A DNA stretch of 38,883 bases from Chloroflexota bacterium. GTDB taxonomy: Bacteria > Chloroflexota > Anaerolineae > Anaerolineales > Anaerolineaceae. The translations under genes and the position numbers were made by a program. This document shows positions 18,888 to 26,779 of this stretch, piece by piece (within the stretch, counting starts at the first letter, position 1; each line of letters starts with the position of its first letter). The notes under the pieces were generated by a model, which worked only from the letters and a program-made list of their open reading frames with translations, did not search any database and had not been told where the DNA came from. The stretch spans positions 1 to 38,883 of the forward strand of contig JAJFTV010000036.1 of NCBI GenBank assembly GCA_021372725.1, read 5' to 3'.

Positions 18888-19787
18888 ATGATCTCAAGCC
18901 GTATGGCTTATTATTTTTTCACCTTCATCATCTTCCTGGTTTTAACAGCCTGTTCTGCACATAAGGCGGCTATCAGCTCTCCCACGATCACACCGTCGCC
19001 GGTTCCTGAATTCAACGATACGGTAATTCCAGATACAATTTCACCTGTTATAAAATTGGAATCCAGGCCATTCTCAACCGGTATCGCAAAGAATATGGCA
19101 TATCAGGTTACCAATCAATTCCCACACGACTCAGGGGCATTTACAGAGGGGCTCGCCATTCATAACAATGTACTATATGAGGCAACTGGCATATATGGCC
19201 GTTCATCAATCCGTAAAATTGACCTCGAAAGCGGAAGAATTGAGAAAATACGATACCTTTCAGACGAATACTTCGGTGAGGGATTGGCAATTATAGATGA
19301 AAAAATAATCTGGATAACCTGGCAATCCAACACCGGTTTTGTATTGGATCTCGATTCATTTGAAGTGATAGATAGTTTTTCCTACGATCATGAAGGTTGG
19401 GGGCTTGCATACGATGGATCCAAATTGTTTATGAGTGATGGAAGCGATATAATTCATATTCTTGAACCCGATAATTTTACAGAAACCGGTACAATTCATA
19501 TTTCAGACAACGGTGCACCGGTTGAGATGATCAATGAATTGGAGTTCATTGAAGGTGATCTTTATGCAAATATTTGGCAAACAACCTTCATAGCCAAAAT
19601 TGACCCCGTTTCAGGAAATGTGACAGGTTGGCTTGATCTTAACGCATTACTGGAGCAATTTGAAACCATCCGTCACCCGGTCGATGTCCTAAATGGAATT
19701 GCCTATAATAATGAGAGCAAACAAATTTTTATTACTGGCAAGTATTGGCCAAAAGTATTCGAAATTGAGATACTCACACCCGATTAA
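18888..19787 (+). CDS. Glutaminyl-peptide cyclotransferase lipoprotein
   Basis: Converts N-terminal glutamine of peptides or proteins to pyroglutamate; this is the plant/bacterial beta-propeller type (PF05096), unrelated to the animal zinc enzyme. About 299 aa, with lipobox LTAC at Cys22 from this start, so it acts outside the cytoplasm. Conserved parts are FPHDSGAFTEGLAI, LYEATGIYGRSSIRKIDL, YFGEGLAI, EGWGLAYDG, LYANIWQT and the C-terminal VLNGIAY...FITGKYWPKVFEI. Starts at 18867 and 18903 are also possible; 18888 keeps an Arg in the signal peptide and agrees with the TATAAT at 18876. It is divergent from the NAD-kinase-like gene. Confidence 0.9.
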   Translation: MISSRMAYYFFTFIIFLVLTACSAHKAAISSPTITPSPVPEFNDTVIPDTISPVIKLESRPFSTGIAKNMAYQVTNQFPHDSGAFTEGLAIHNNVLYEATGIYGRSSIRKIDLESGRIEKIRYLSDEYFGEGLAIIDEKIIWITWQSNTGFVLDLDSFEVIDSFSYDHEGWGLAYDGSKLFMSDGSDIIHILEPDNFTETGTIHISDNGAPVEMINELEFIEGDLYANIWQTTFIAKIDPVSGNVTGWLDLNALLEQFETIRHPVDVLNGIAYNNESKQIFITGKYWPKVFEIEILTPD

Positions 19788-19888
19788 TTCATAAGAACAA
19801 GGGATGAAGATCAAGACAAATTTTCCCTGAAATCTTTCCGATAAGGCTTGTGTTAATATACTCAGATAAATCAAATAAGGAGAGAAAG

Positions 19889-21016
19889 ATGCCTGCCATC
19901 CAAAAGGTCGATCTAAGCGATAAGAAACAAATTAATGACTTTATCAAGTTTCCTTTCAAGCTTTATAAAGATTCCCGCCAATGGGTACCCCCGTTTGTGG
20001 GTGACATCAGGGTAATGCTTGATCCGAAAAAGCATCCTTTTTATTCTCACTCTGATGCTGAATTCTTTGTTGCAAAAGACGGGAATGATGTTGTGGGGCG
20101 TATTGCCTTGTTGGAAAACAAAAGTTTCAACAAATATCACAATACCCATAAATCTTCTTTTTACCTCTTCGATTGTGTTGATGATATCTCCGTCGCAAAA
20201 ATGCTGTTCGACACAGCCTTTGAGTGGTCAAAATCACGCGGTTTGGATGACCTGGTCGGGCCAAAAGGATTCAGCCCTTTTGATGGTTATGGGATTCTGG
20301 TTCAGGGATTTGAACTCCCACAGATGATGACGATGATGAACTACAACTATCCCTATTACCCCGAGTTCATGGAAAAACTGGGCTTCGAAAAAGTCGTTGA
20401 TTTTGTATCATGCTATATGGATGTGAGATTTTTCAATTTGCCGGATAAAATCCAGGCAGTGGCTCAGAGAGTTAAAGAAAAAGGTACCTTTGAGGTTAAA
20501 CGTTTCAAGAGTAAACACGAACTTACAGAATGGGCACCCAGGATTGGACAGGCCTACAACAAGACATTCATCAACAATTGGGAATACTATCCTCTCACAG
20601 AAGCTGAAGTAAAATTCCAACTGGACAGTTTAATGTCTGTGGCCGTTCCAGAACTAATAAAAATCATCACCTATCAAGGTGAAATTATCGGATTTCTTTT
20701 TGGTTTTCCCGATATTACCCCTCAGCTTCAAAGAAACAAGGGACGTATCACCCCTTGGGGAATCTTGGACATGTTACGCGGTCTCAAGACATCCAGATTC
20801 ATATCGCTTAACGGTGTGGGGGTCCTTTCTGAATATCACGGCCGCGGTGCCAATGCGTTACTATACTCGGAGATGACGGATACAATCAAGGATTCAGGTT
20901 ATCTTGAGGCCGAATTTACCCAGGTGGCGGAAAGTGCCGTTCAGATGAGAAAGGATTTGATCACATTGGGTGGAAAAGAATATAAAAACCATCGAATTTA
21001 TCACTATCTAGTATAA
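19889..21016 (+). CDS. GNAT-like N-acetyltransferase family protein
   Basis: A 375-aa cytoplasmic protein. The N-terminal half begins with FIKFPFKLYKDSRQWVPP, then HSDAEFFVAKDGNDVVGRIALL, which resembles the beta4-beta5 part of a GNAT fold. A second GNAT-like part lies near 290-365 (SLNGVGVLSEYHGRGANALLY matches the acetyl-CoA loop, with G-R-G). Such two-lobed proteins are common in several phyla and have no firm substrate. The ATG at 19889 was chosen because AAGGAGAG lies 5 bases upstream. A sirtuin deacylase gene follows after 7 bases, suggesting cotranscription. Confidence 0.75.
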   Translation: MPAIQKVDLSDKKQINDFIKFPFKLYKDSRQWVPPFVGDIRVMLDPKKHPFYSHSDAEFFVAKDGNDVVGRIALLENKSFNKYHNTHKSSFYLFDCVDDISVAKMLFDTAFEWSKSRGLDDLVGPKGFSPFDGYGILVQGFELPQMMTMMNYNYPYYPEFMEKLGFEKVVDFVSCYMDVRFFNLPDKIQAVAQRVKEKGTFEVKRFKSKHELTEWAPRIGQAYNKTFINNWEYYPLTEAEVKFQLDSLMSVAVPELIKIITYQGEIIGFLFGFPDITPQLQRNKGRITPWGILDMLRGLKTSRFISLNGVGVLSEYHGRGANALLYSEMTDTIKDSGYLEAEFTQVAESAVQMRKDLITLGGKEYKNHRIYHYLV

Positions 21017-21023
21017 TTTTTTC

Positions 21024-21788
21024 ATGCAGGATCCGCATATTTACCAGGCTGCTGAAATAATCTGCAGTGTCAAACGAGTGACAGCGTTCACAGGCGCAGG
21101 TATTTCAGCAGAAAGTGGTATTCCTCCCTTTCGCGGTCCCAACGGTCTTTGGTCGCGTTATGATTCATCTGTCCTGGATATCCATCACTTTTATCAAGAT
21201 CCGGTCCGTTCCTGGTCCACTATCAAGAAGATTTTTTATGAAAATTTCCAGGCTGCAATCCCGAACGCTGCGCATCTTGCATTATCCGATATGGAAGCTC
21301 ATGGACATATCCATGCAGTGATCACCCAGAATATCGATAATTTGCATCAAAAAGCCGGCAGCCGGGTTGTGATTGAATATCACGGGAACAGTCAACGCTT
21401 GATTTGTAGAAAATGCGGCAGACTTTATCCAGTCACCGAAGAGCTTCTTCTCGATCTTCCTCCGCTTTGTCCGAACTGTCATCAGGTACTGAAGCCGGAT
21501 TTTGTGTTCTTCGGAGAACCCATCCCCGTCAAGGCACACCAGAATGCATTGCGTGAGACCAGGGCTTCTGACGTTTGGCTGGTCATTGGAACCACCGGTG
21601 AAGTTTTTCCAGCCGCATCACTACCTTTGGAGGCAAAATCTCGTGGGAAAAAAATCATCGAAATCAATATCGAACCCTCCAGTTATACGCCGCAGATAAC
21701 AGATATTTTTCTGCAAGGTACCGCTGCTTCAGTCATGTCTGAATTGAATTCATGGATCAGAAAAATCGATGTGCTGCATGCAGGATGA
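21024..21788 (+). CDS. NAD-dependent deacylase, sirtuin (Sir2/CobB family)
   Basis: Removes acetyl or other acyl groups from lysine using NAD, giving nicotinamide and O-acyl-ADP-ribose (254 aa). NAD-site motifs GAGISAESG (24-32) and TQNIDNLH (101-108) are intact, the catalytic His is H120 in YHGN, and the zinc ribbon is C128/C131 and C149/C152. The closing GTTGEVFPAASLP and IIEINIE blocks are normal. Which acyl group is preferred cannot be decided. It begins 7 bases after the GNAT gene and its 3' end overlaps the dus gene, so the three are probably one operon. Confidence 0.94.
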   Translation: MQDPHIYQAAEIICSVKRVTAFTGAGISAESGIPPFRGPNGLWSRYDSSVLDIHHFYQDPVRSWSTIKKIFYENFQAAIPNAAHLALSDMEAHGHIHAVITQNIDNLHQKAGSRVVIEYHGNSQRLICRKCGRLYPVTEELLLDLPPLCPNCHQVLKPDFVFFGEPIPVKAHQNALRETRASDVWLVIGTTGEVFPAASLPLEAKSRGKKIIEINIEPSSYTPQITDIFLQGTAASVMSELNSWIRKIDVLHAG

Positions 21789-22743
21789 TAAAACTTTTGA
21801 AAATAGAGATAACAGTACAAAATTATCTCTTAACCCTGCACACCCCATACTCGCACCCATGGATGGAGTTTCAGATTCACCGTTCAGGATTATAGCCAGA
21901 CGGCACGGGGCAGGCATCCTCTATAGTGAATTTATCAACGGAATGGATATTGTTTCCGGAAATCTATTGGCCCATCAAAAAATGTTGTTTACAGAGCAGG
22001 AACGTCCGATTGGGATACAAATATTTGATGATCAGCCAAAACGATTATTGGAGGCTGCAAAAATTGTTGAGGAAAAATACAAACCGGATTTCATCGATAT
22101 CAATTTCTCTTGCCCTGACCGGAGAGTGCTTTCCCGTGGAGCGGGAGCAGCCCTGCTGTCAAAACCCGATCTAATTCGTGAAATGATGGTATCCCTCGTC
22201 AATATCATCAAAATCCCCATCACAGCGAAAATTCGTCTTGGTTTGAGCCAGGAAAGTATCAATTATCTGGAGATTTCACATATTATCGAGGACTGTGGCG
22301 CAGCACATCTGGCAGTACATGCCAGAACTGCCGATCAGGGTATGCAGGGGTGTACAAATTGGGAGGCCATAAAACTGATCAAGAATTTTGTCCACATCCC
22401 GGTTATCGGAAATGGGGATATCAGGCATCCGGATGATATTCAAAGGATGCTGGCACAGACAGGCTGTGATGCGGTCATGATTGGTCGAGGTGCAATCGGG
22501 AATCCCTGGATATTTAATCAACAATCCAGAGAAGAAATTTCACTGGCAGAAATAAAAACAACCGTGTTGGATCACCTTGAGCTGTCTTTATCCAAATATG
22601 GCCCCGAAAAAGGCCTTTTTGTATTTAGAAAACATTTTAAGCAGTATTCCAAATCCTTCGACATGTCTAAATCTGAACTCACCAGTCTGCTAACCTGTGA
22701 GAACCATGTAAAATTCAGTAATACGATATTAAGAGATTATTAA
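21778..22743 (+). CDS. dus: tRNA-dihydrouridine synthase (Dus family)
   Basis: FMN enzyme that reduces uridine to dihydrouridine in tRNA using NADPH (321 aa). The N-terminal LAPMDGVSDSPFR, the catalytic Cys in INFSCPDRR (C102 from this start), GAGAALLSKPDL, and the FMN phosphate site GNGDIRHPDDIQRML and MIGRGAIGNPWIF are present. Usual members have N-x-G-C-P; here it is N-F-S-C-P, a conservative change. Which tRNA position is modified cannot be told; the sequence is nearest to the DusB group by eye. ATG 21769 is an alternative. The start overlaps the sirtuin 3' end by 11 bases. Confidence 0.92.
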   Translation: MQDDKTFENRDNSTKLSLNPAHPILAPMDGVSDSPFRIIARRHGAGILYSEFINGMDIVSGNLLAHQKMLFTEQERPIGIQIFDDQPKRLLEAAKIVEEKYKPDFIDINFSCPDRRVLSRGAGAALLSKPDLIREMMVSLVNIIKIPITAKIRLGLSQESINYLEISHIIEDCGAAHLAVHARTADQGMQGCTNWEAIKLIKNFVHIPVIGNGDIRHPDDIQRMLAQTGCDAVMIGRGAIGNPWIFNQQSREEISLAEIKTTVLDHLELSLSKYGPEKGLFVFRKHFKQYSKSFDMSKSELTSLLTCENHVKFSNTILRDY

Positions 22744-22795
22744 CGTTGATCACAAGGTAACCACAAGACAGTTTCCAAAAGCGTACCCCTATGTT

Positions 22796-23779
22796 ATGAT
22801 TATTTCCGCCGCCGGAGCTGTAAACTCAATCATGAAAACACAAAACATCGTCAATGGTGCATTTGGAGTAGGTTTTGCGATCTTCATATCGAAAATATTG
22901 CCGCGTAAGGTGGGTCACAGAGTTGCCATCGCAATTGGGTCGATTCTTGCTCGTAGTAAAACTTTAGGAATCATACCGGCATTACGGACAAATCAGTGGG
23001 TAATCAGTGGCCAGAGTATGAATTCTGTTGAACTGGATAACAGGGTAAAGACGGTCTTCAAATCAACGGCAACCTGTCTTTTCGATTTTTACCACTTTCT
23101 CAATCACCCAAAAGCAATCATCAACAGAGTAGAATTCGATCCCAAAATTGCAGAATATTTTGATCCCAGGGTTCATAAGAATGCAGTTTTTGTAGCCCCA
23201 CATCTTAGTAATTTTGATCTTCTGGGGCAAGCGCTTGGTATCATGGGCTATACTTTTCAGATACTGTCCTATTCCGAACCCGGTCGCGGCTATCAATGGC
23301 AGAATAAAATCAGAACAGATTCTGGCCAAATCATCACCCCAACGTCCATTTCCGCTTTGCGTCAGGCCAGGTCTCGTCTTCAGAATGGCGGGAATGTTCT
23401 AACTGGATTGGATCGCCCGGTCGACTCTTTAAAATTTCACCCTCTTTTCTTTGGATACCCCGCCTCACTTCCGGTAGCCTATGCTCACCTCGCATTACAG
23501 GCCAATGTTCCAGTCGTGGTTGTTTCTGCCATTACAAAGCCGGATGGCAATTATTTCCTCTACGCCTCTGATCCTGTAAAGATGGTTTCGACAGGTGATG
23601 CGTATGGTGAAGCAATACGAAATGCGGAGGCTGTCTTGGAAGTAGCTGCAGAGATCATAACAAAATATCCTGAACAATGGTCAATGTTTTATCCAGTCTG
23701 GCCACAATTCATGCCGGCTAATTCAGAAACAAATTTGAAAACAAAGGAAACTTCGAGATGGCTAAAAAGAAAAAAATGA
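22796..23779 (+). CDS. LpxL/PatA-like membrane lipid acyltransferase
   Basis: Lysophospholipid-acyltransferase superfamily member (327 aa), with an H-x4-D catalytic box at H136-D141 (APHLSNFD). Further family marks are the GLDRP turn and the C-terminal EQWSMFYPVWP. The group includes lipid A late acyltransferases and the actinobacterial phosphatidylinositol-mannoside acyltransferase PatA. No lipid A gene is nearby, whereas a CDP-alcohol phosphatidyltransferase overlaps its 3' end by 22 bases, which makes a glyco-phospholipid substrate more likely; this is inference. ATG 22832 is an alternative start. A 52-base gap separates it from dus. Confidence 0.84.
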   Translation: MIISAAGAVNSIMKTQNIVNGAFGVGFAIFISKILPRKVGHRVAIAIGSILARSKTLGIIPALRTNQWVISGQSMNSVELDNRVKTVFKSTATCLFDFYHFLNHPKAIINRVEFDPKIAEYFDPRVHKNAVFVAPHLSNFDLLGQALGIMGYTFQILSYSEPGRGYQWQNKIRTDSGQIITPTSISALRQARSRLQNGGNVLTGLDRPVDSLKFHPLFFGYPASLPVAYAHLALQANVPVVVVSAITKPDGNYFLYASDPVKMVSTGDAYGEAIRNAEAVLEVAAEIITKYPEQWSMFYPVWPQFMPANSETNLKTKETSRWLKRKK

Positions 23780-24516
23780 AAAAAACCGCCAAGTTAAAGC
23801 ATGAACGAATAAACGATATTCTGCTTGGCCCCATTGAAAGACCTTTGATTGCATGGTTCGTAAAAATTCTTCCAAAATGGGTTACCCCTGACATTCTTAC
23901 ATTCACTGCCTTATTCGCCTGTGTTGTTGTCTTTTTAGGTTATTATCTCTGTAAATATGACAAAGCATTCCTTTGGTTGGCTAGTTTTGGTTTAATTTTG
24001 AACTGGTTTGGAGACAGTTTGGATGGCAGCGTTGCCAGATATCGAAAAATCGAACGGCCGCGTTTTGGATTTTTTATCGATCACACCATGGATGCAATCG
24101 GGATCGTCCTCATATTCCTTGGAATCGGCTGTTCTCCTTATTCGCATTTCAGTATCGCCGTTTTGCCCCTCATCAGTTACCTGATGATGGAAGTACAGGC
24201 AATTTCCTCTTTGTATGTAAATAATGTATTCAAGATTTCCTATGGAAGGCTTGGCCCCACCGAAGCAAGAGCTTTTGCGGTCATCGGCAACGCACTGCTT
24301 TTCTTTTTGGAATCGCCATCGATGACATTACCCTTCGGCAATGTTTTTGTTTGTGATTTCATATTGGTTATCCTTGCGGTAGTTATGCTGACGATGTTCA
24401 TTTACAGTGTGAACAAGGTCGGTCGAAAACTGTCGCGAGAAGAATCACAGAGAACTATTCAGCAATTGAACGGGCACATTGCAACCGGCATGGCACACAA
24501 TAAGCCAGATTTTTAG
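23758..24516 (+). CDS. CDP-alcohol phosphatidyltransferase
   Basis: Integral membrane enzyme (252 aa) that transfers a phosphatidyl group from CDP-diacylglycerol to an alcohol, releasing CMP. The full family signature is present: D86-x2-D89-G90-x2-A93-R94, then G104-x3-D108-x3-D112. A basic N-terminus (six Lys in the first nine residues) precedes about six hydrophobic segments. The acceptor, whether glycerol phosphate, inositol phosphate, serine or another alcohol, cannot be read from the motif. The start (GGAAA 7 bases upstream) overlaps the acyltransferase 3' end by 22 bases, so they are coupled. It ends 3 bases from convergent glmS. Confidence 0.9.
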   Translation: MAKKKKMKKTAKLKHERINDILLGPIERPLIAWFVKILPKWVTPDILTFTALFACVVVFLGYYLCKYDKAFLWLASFGLILNWFGDSLDGSVARYRKIERPRFGFFIDHTMDAIGIVLIFLGIGCSPYSHFSIAVLPLISYLMMEVQAISSLYVNNVFKISYGRLGPTEARAFAVIGNALLFFLESPSMTLPFGNVFVCDFILVILAVVMLTMFIYSVNKVGRKLSREESQRTIQQLNGHIATGMAHNKPDF

Positions 24517-24519
24517 GAT

Positions 24520-26361
24520 TTATTCCACAGTCACAGATTTAGCCAAATTACGAGGTTGATCAACATCCAAACCTCGGTACACGGCGATGTGATAGGCCAG
24601 TAATTGTAAAGGGATGATGTTGATGACCGGACCTAACAGCCAGGGGGTTTTGGGGACCCACAGGACATAATCGGAAAGTTTCTGAATTTCCTCATCCCCT
24701 TCAGTCGCCAATGCGATGACTTTCCCGCCGCGGGCTTTCACCTGCTCAATCTGGCTTATCATTTTGTCATACCATGGGTCACGCGGCACCAAGGCAATCA
24801 CGGGCATATCGTTGTCTATCAGGGCGATGGGTCCATGTTTCATTTCACCGGCCGGATAAGCCTCTGCATGGATATACGAAATCTCTTTTAATTTTAATGC
24901 ACCCTCATAGGCAATAGGCATATTAATTCCACGACCCAGATACAATGCGTTGGTCACACTTTCCATTTCCAGCGCAATGCTTCTAACTTCATTCTCCCGG
25001 TCAAGGCATCTTCCTGCCAAATCGGGAATTAGGCGCAAATCCGATATCCATTTATCTATTTCATTTTTATCAGCCTGCCCACGAAATTTAGCCAATAAAG
25101 CCGCAATCATGTAAAGGTCTACCAGGGGCGCCGTAAATGCCTTGGTGGAGGCGACGCCAATTTCAGGTCCGGTCTGCATGGAAAGATAGCCATCTGAAAT
25201 CCTCATCACCTGAGATCCCAGGACATTGACGATGGACCACAGAATTGCCCCTCTTTTCCTGCCTTCCTCCATGGCAGCCAATGTATCTGCCGTCTCGCCA
25301 GATTGGCTGATCGCGAGCAGCACATCCCCCTTGTTGACGATGGGCTCTTGATAACGGAATTCGGATGCAATGGTTACTTCAGTGGGTATACGCGCAATTT
25401 TTTCTATAAGTGTTTTCCCCACCATCCCCGCATACGCAGCCGTACCACACGCGGTGATATGGATTTTGTTGATCTTCTGCGCAAGATCTTTGGTTAAATT
25501 TAGTTGTGGCAGGCGCAATTCACAATCATCAAAATCCACTCTTCCCGCCAAAGTATCGGTCAATGAACGAACCTGTTCATGGATTTCCTTGTGCATGAAA
25601 TGACGATACTTTCCTTTTTCCGCTGAAATGGGATCCCAGGAAACAGTTTCTATTTTTAGCTGGACCGGTTTCCCATCCAATGTCTGAATGGAAATGTCTT
25701 CCCGTGTTACTTCAGCCATTTGATGTGATTCAAGAAATACAATGTTACGGGTATGCTCCAGAATGGCCGGCAGATCCGACGCGATGTACATTTCATCTTT
25801 TCCGATGCCCAATACTACACCGCCTGCATTTCCAATTCTGGCTGCAATCAAACGCTCGGGGCACAGTCTCGACATCACCACCACACCGTGTGCACCTTTC
25901 AGCATCCTTAAAGTTTGCCTGACTGCGTCACTAAAATCACAGCCCGACATCATAAATCGTTCAATTAAATGGACTATCGTTTCGGTATCCGTATCCGAAT
26001 TGAAGTTCACACCCTCACTGGTCAATTCATTTCTGAGCTCAAGATAATTCTCGACAATGCCATTATGGACAACCACAACATCACCCGTCATGCCCATGTG
26101 GGGATGTGCATTACGAGATGTTGGTTCCCCATGTGTTGCCCACCGGGTGTGACCGATTCCAATATTCCCTGCAATGGGGTTCCCATCTACCATTGATGAG
26201 AGATTACTTAGTTTTCCGGCATCTCTTCGAAGTTCGATCTTTCCGTTTTGAATAACTGCAAGTCCAGCAGAATCATATCCCCGATATTCAAGTTTTTTCA
26301 AGCCATTGAGAATGATGGTTGTTGCATTTTGATACCCGATATATCCAACAATACCGCACAT
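24520..26361 (-). CDS. glmS: Glutamine--fructose-6-phosphate aminotransferase
   Basis: Makes glucosamine-6-phosphate from fructose-6-phosphate and glutamine, the entry to amino-sugar and peptidoglycan precursors. The 613-aa protein starts MCGIVGYIG, so after Met removal Cys1 is the glutaminase nucleophile; the Ntn-hydrolase domain contains GHTRWATHG and HNGIVENY. Two SIS domains follow, with CGTAAYAG, ISQSGETADTLAA and the C-terminal LAKSVTVE. AAGGAG lies 5 bases before the ATG. The 5' leader of about 285 bases holds a probable self-cleaving ribozyme. The gene is convergent with the phosphatidyltransferase gene. Confidence 0.98.
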   Translation of the reverse strand: MCGIVGYIGYQNATTIILNGLKKLEYRGYDSAGLAVIQNGKIELRRDAGKLSNLSSMVDGNPIAGNIGIGHTRWATHGEPTSRNAHPHMGMTGDVVVVHNGIVENYLELRNELTSEGVNFNSDTDTETIVHLIERFMMSGCDFSDAVRQTLRMLKGAHGVVVMSRLCPERLIAARIGNAGGVVLGIGKDEMYIASDLPAILEHTRNIVFLESHQMAEVTREDISIQTLDGKPVQLKIETVSWDPISAEKGKYRHFMHKEIHEQVRSLTDTLAGRVDFDDCELRLPQLNLTKDLAQKINKIHITACGTAAYAGMVGKTLIEKIARIPTEVTIASEFRYQEPIVNKGDVLLAISQSGETADTLAAMEEGRKRGAILWSIVNVLGSQVMRISDGYLSMQTGPEIGVASTKAFTAPLVDLYMIAALLAKFRGQADKNEIDKWISDLRLIPDLAGRCLDRENEVRSIALEMESVTNALYLGRGINMPIAYEGALKLKEISYIHAEAYPAGEMKHGPIALIDNDMPVIALVPRDPWYDKMISQIEQVKARGGKVIALATEGDEEIQKLSDYVLWVPKTPWLLGPVINIIPLQLLAYHIAVYRGLDVDQPRNLAKSVTVE

Positions 26362-26464
26362 AGCAGCTCCTTAAAGAAATGAAGTCTATGAAACTTCAAC
26401 TTTCCCATTAATGTTACCTGGGATAGTATTTGGATTTTTTTGAAGAACAGATGGGATTACATCT

Positions 26465-26593
26465 GGAAGGCTTCCGCTGATCTTTCGATTTTCCCGGGGT
26501 TCAGAGTTTCAATCTGAACTGTTTCCGGTTAACTCCGGCCTGCGCCGGAGAACCTTCCTCCTCGTCACCGCTTTCCTGCTGCGGCCTTGCGCT
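26465..26593 (-). ncRNA. Probable glmS ribozyme with an expanded loop
   Basis: On the minus strand upstream of glmS, the order of elements follows the glmS ribozyme: AGCGC with cleavage expected between 26593 and 26592; helix P1 (26581-26584 with 26568-26571); the conserved UGACGAGG (26560-26567); GGAAGG (26553-26558) pairing with CCUUCC (26465-26470); and GCGGAAGCC close to the family GCGGAUGCC. AUCGAAAGAU (26480-26489) stands where the family has its AUCGA stretch. The usual GUUUAUCGA segment is interrupted by about 63 bases (26490-26552) that hold two perfect hairpins (26533-26539/26544-26550 and 26499-26505/26513-26519). Position upstream of glmS on the same strand supports the call. A covariance-model search is needed; the expansion could mean a divergent subtype. 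Confidence 0.62.
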
Positions 26594-26646
26594 TATTCTT
26601 CTGGTAAACTACTCTCTGAATATTCCTCCTTTCTTTATCCAGAATC

Positions 26647-26652
26647 ATTATA
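26647..26652 (-). promoter_or_regulatory. -10 box of the glmS leader
   Basis: TATAAT on the minus strand, 54 bases before the ribozyme cleavage site. TTGACA (26666-26671) lies upstream but with only a 13-base spacer, so the -35 assignment is doubtful. The stretch 26362-26779 has no protein gene: it holds this promoter, the ribozyme and the terminator below. Confidence 0.5.
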
Positions 26653-26726
26653 CCTTAATCCCGATTGTCAAGACCCCGCATGAAGTGCCACACATCTTCT
26701 CACAAATGGACATCTGAAAAATGTAA

Positions 26727-26756
26727 AACGCAGAGACATGACCACATCTCTGCGTT
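26727..26756 (-). terminator. Terminator of the aldehyde:ferredoxin oxidoreductase gene
   Basis: A perfect 10-bp stem (26727-26736 with 26747-26756) with a 10-base loop. On the minus strand it is followed by TTTTACATTTTT and lies 24 bases past the AOR stop. On the plus strand it is followed by CTTTT, so it may stop transcripts from both sides. Confidence 0.85.
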
Positions 26757-26779
26757 CTTTTACCAATCTGTTTATTGAT

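Noticed and set aside
26600..26640. Resemblance to SRP RNA (GTTTACCAG)
   Set aside because: Only this short string matches; the GGAAGGAAGCAGCC core region is not present, and the glmS ribozyme order fits instead.
26647..26671. TTGACA/TATAAT as a standard promoter for glmS
   Set aside because: The spacer is 13 bases, too short for a normal sigma-70 promoter, so only the -10 box is reported.
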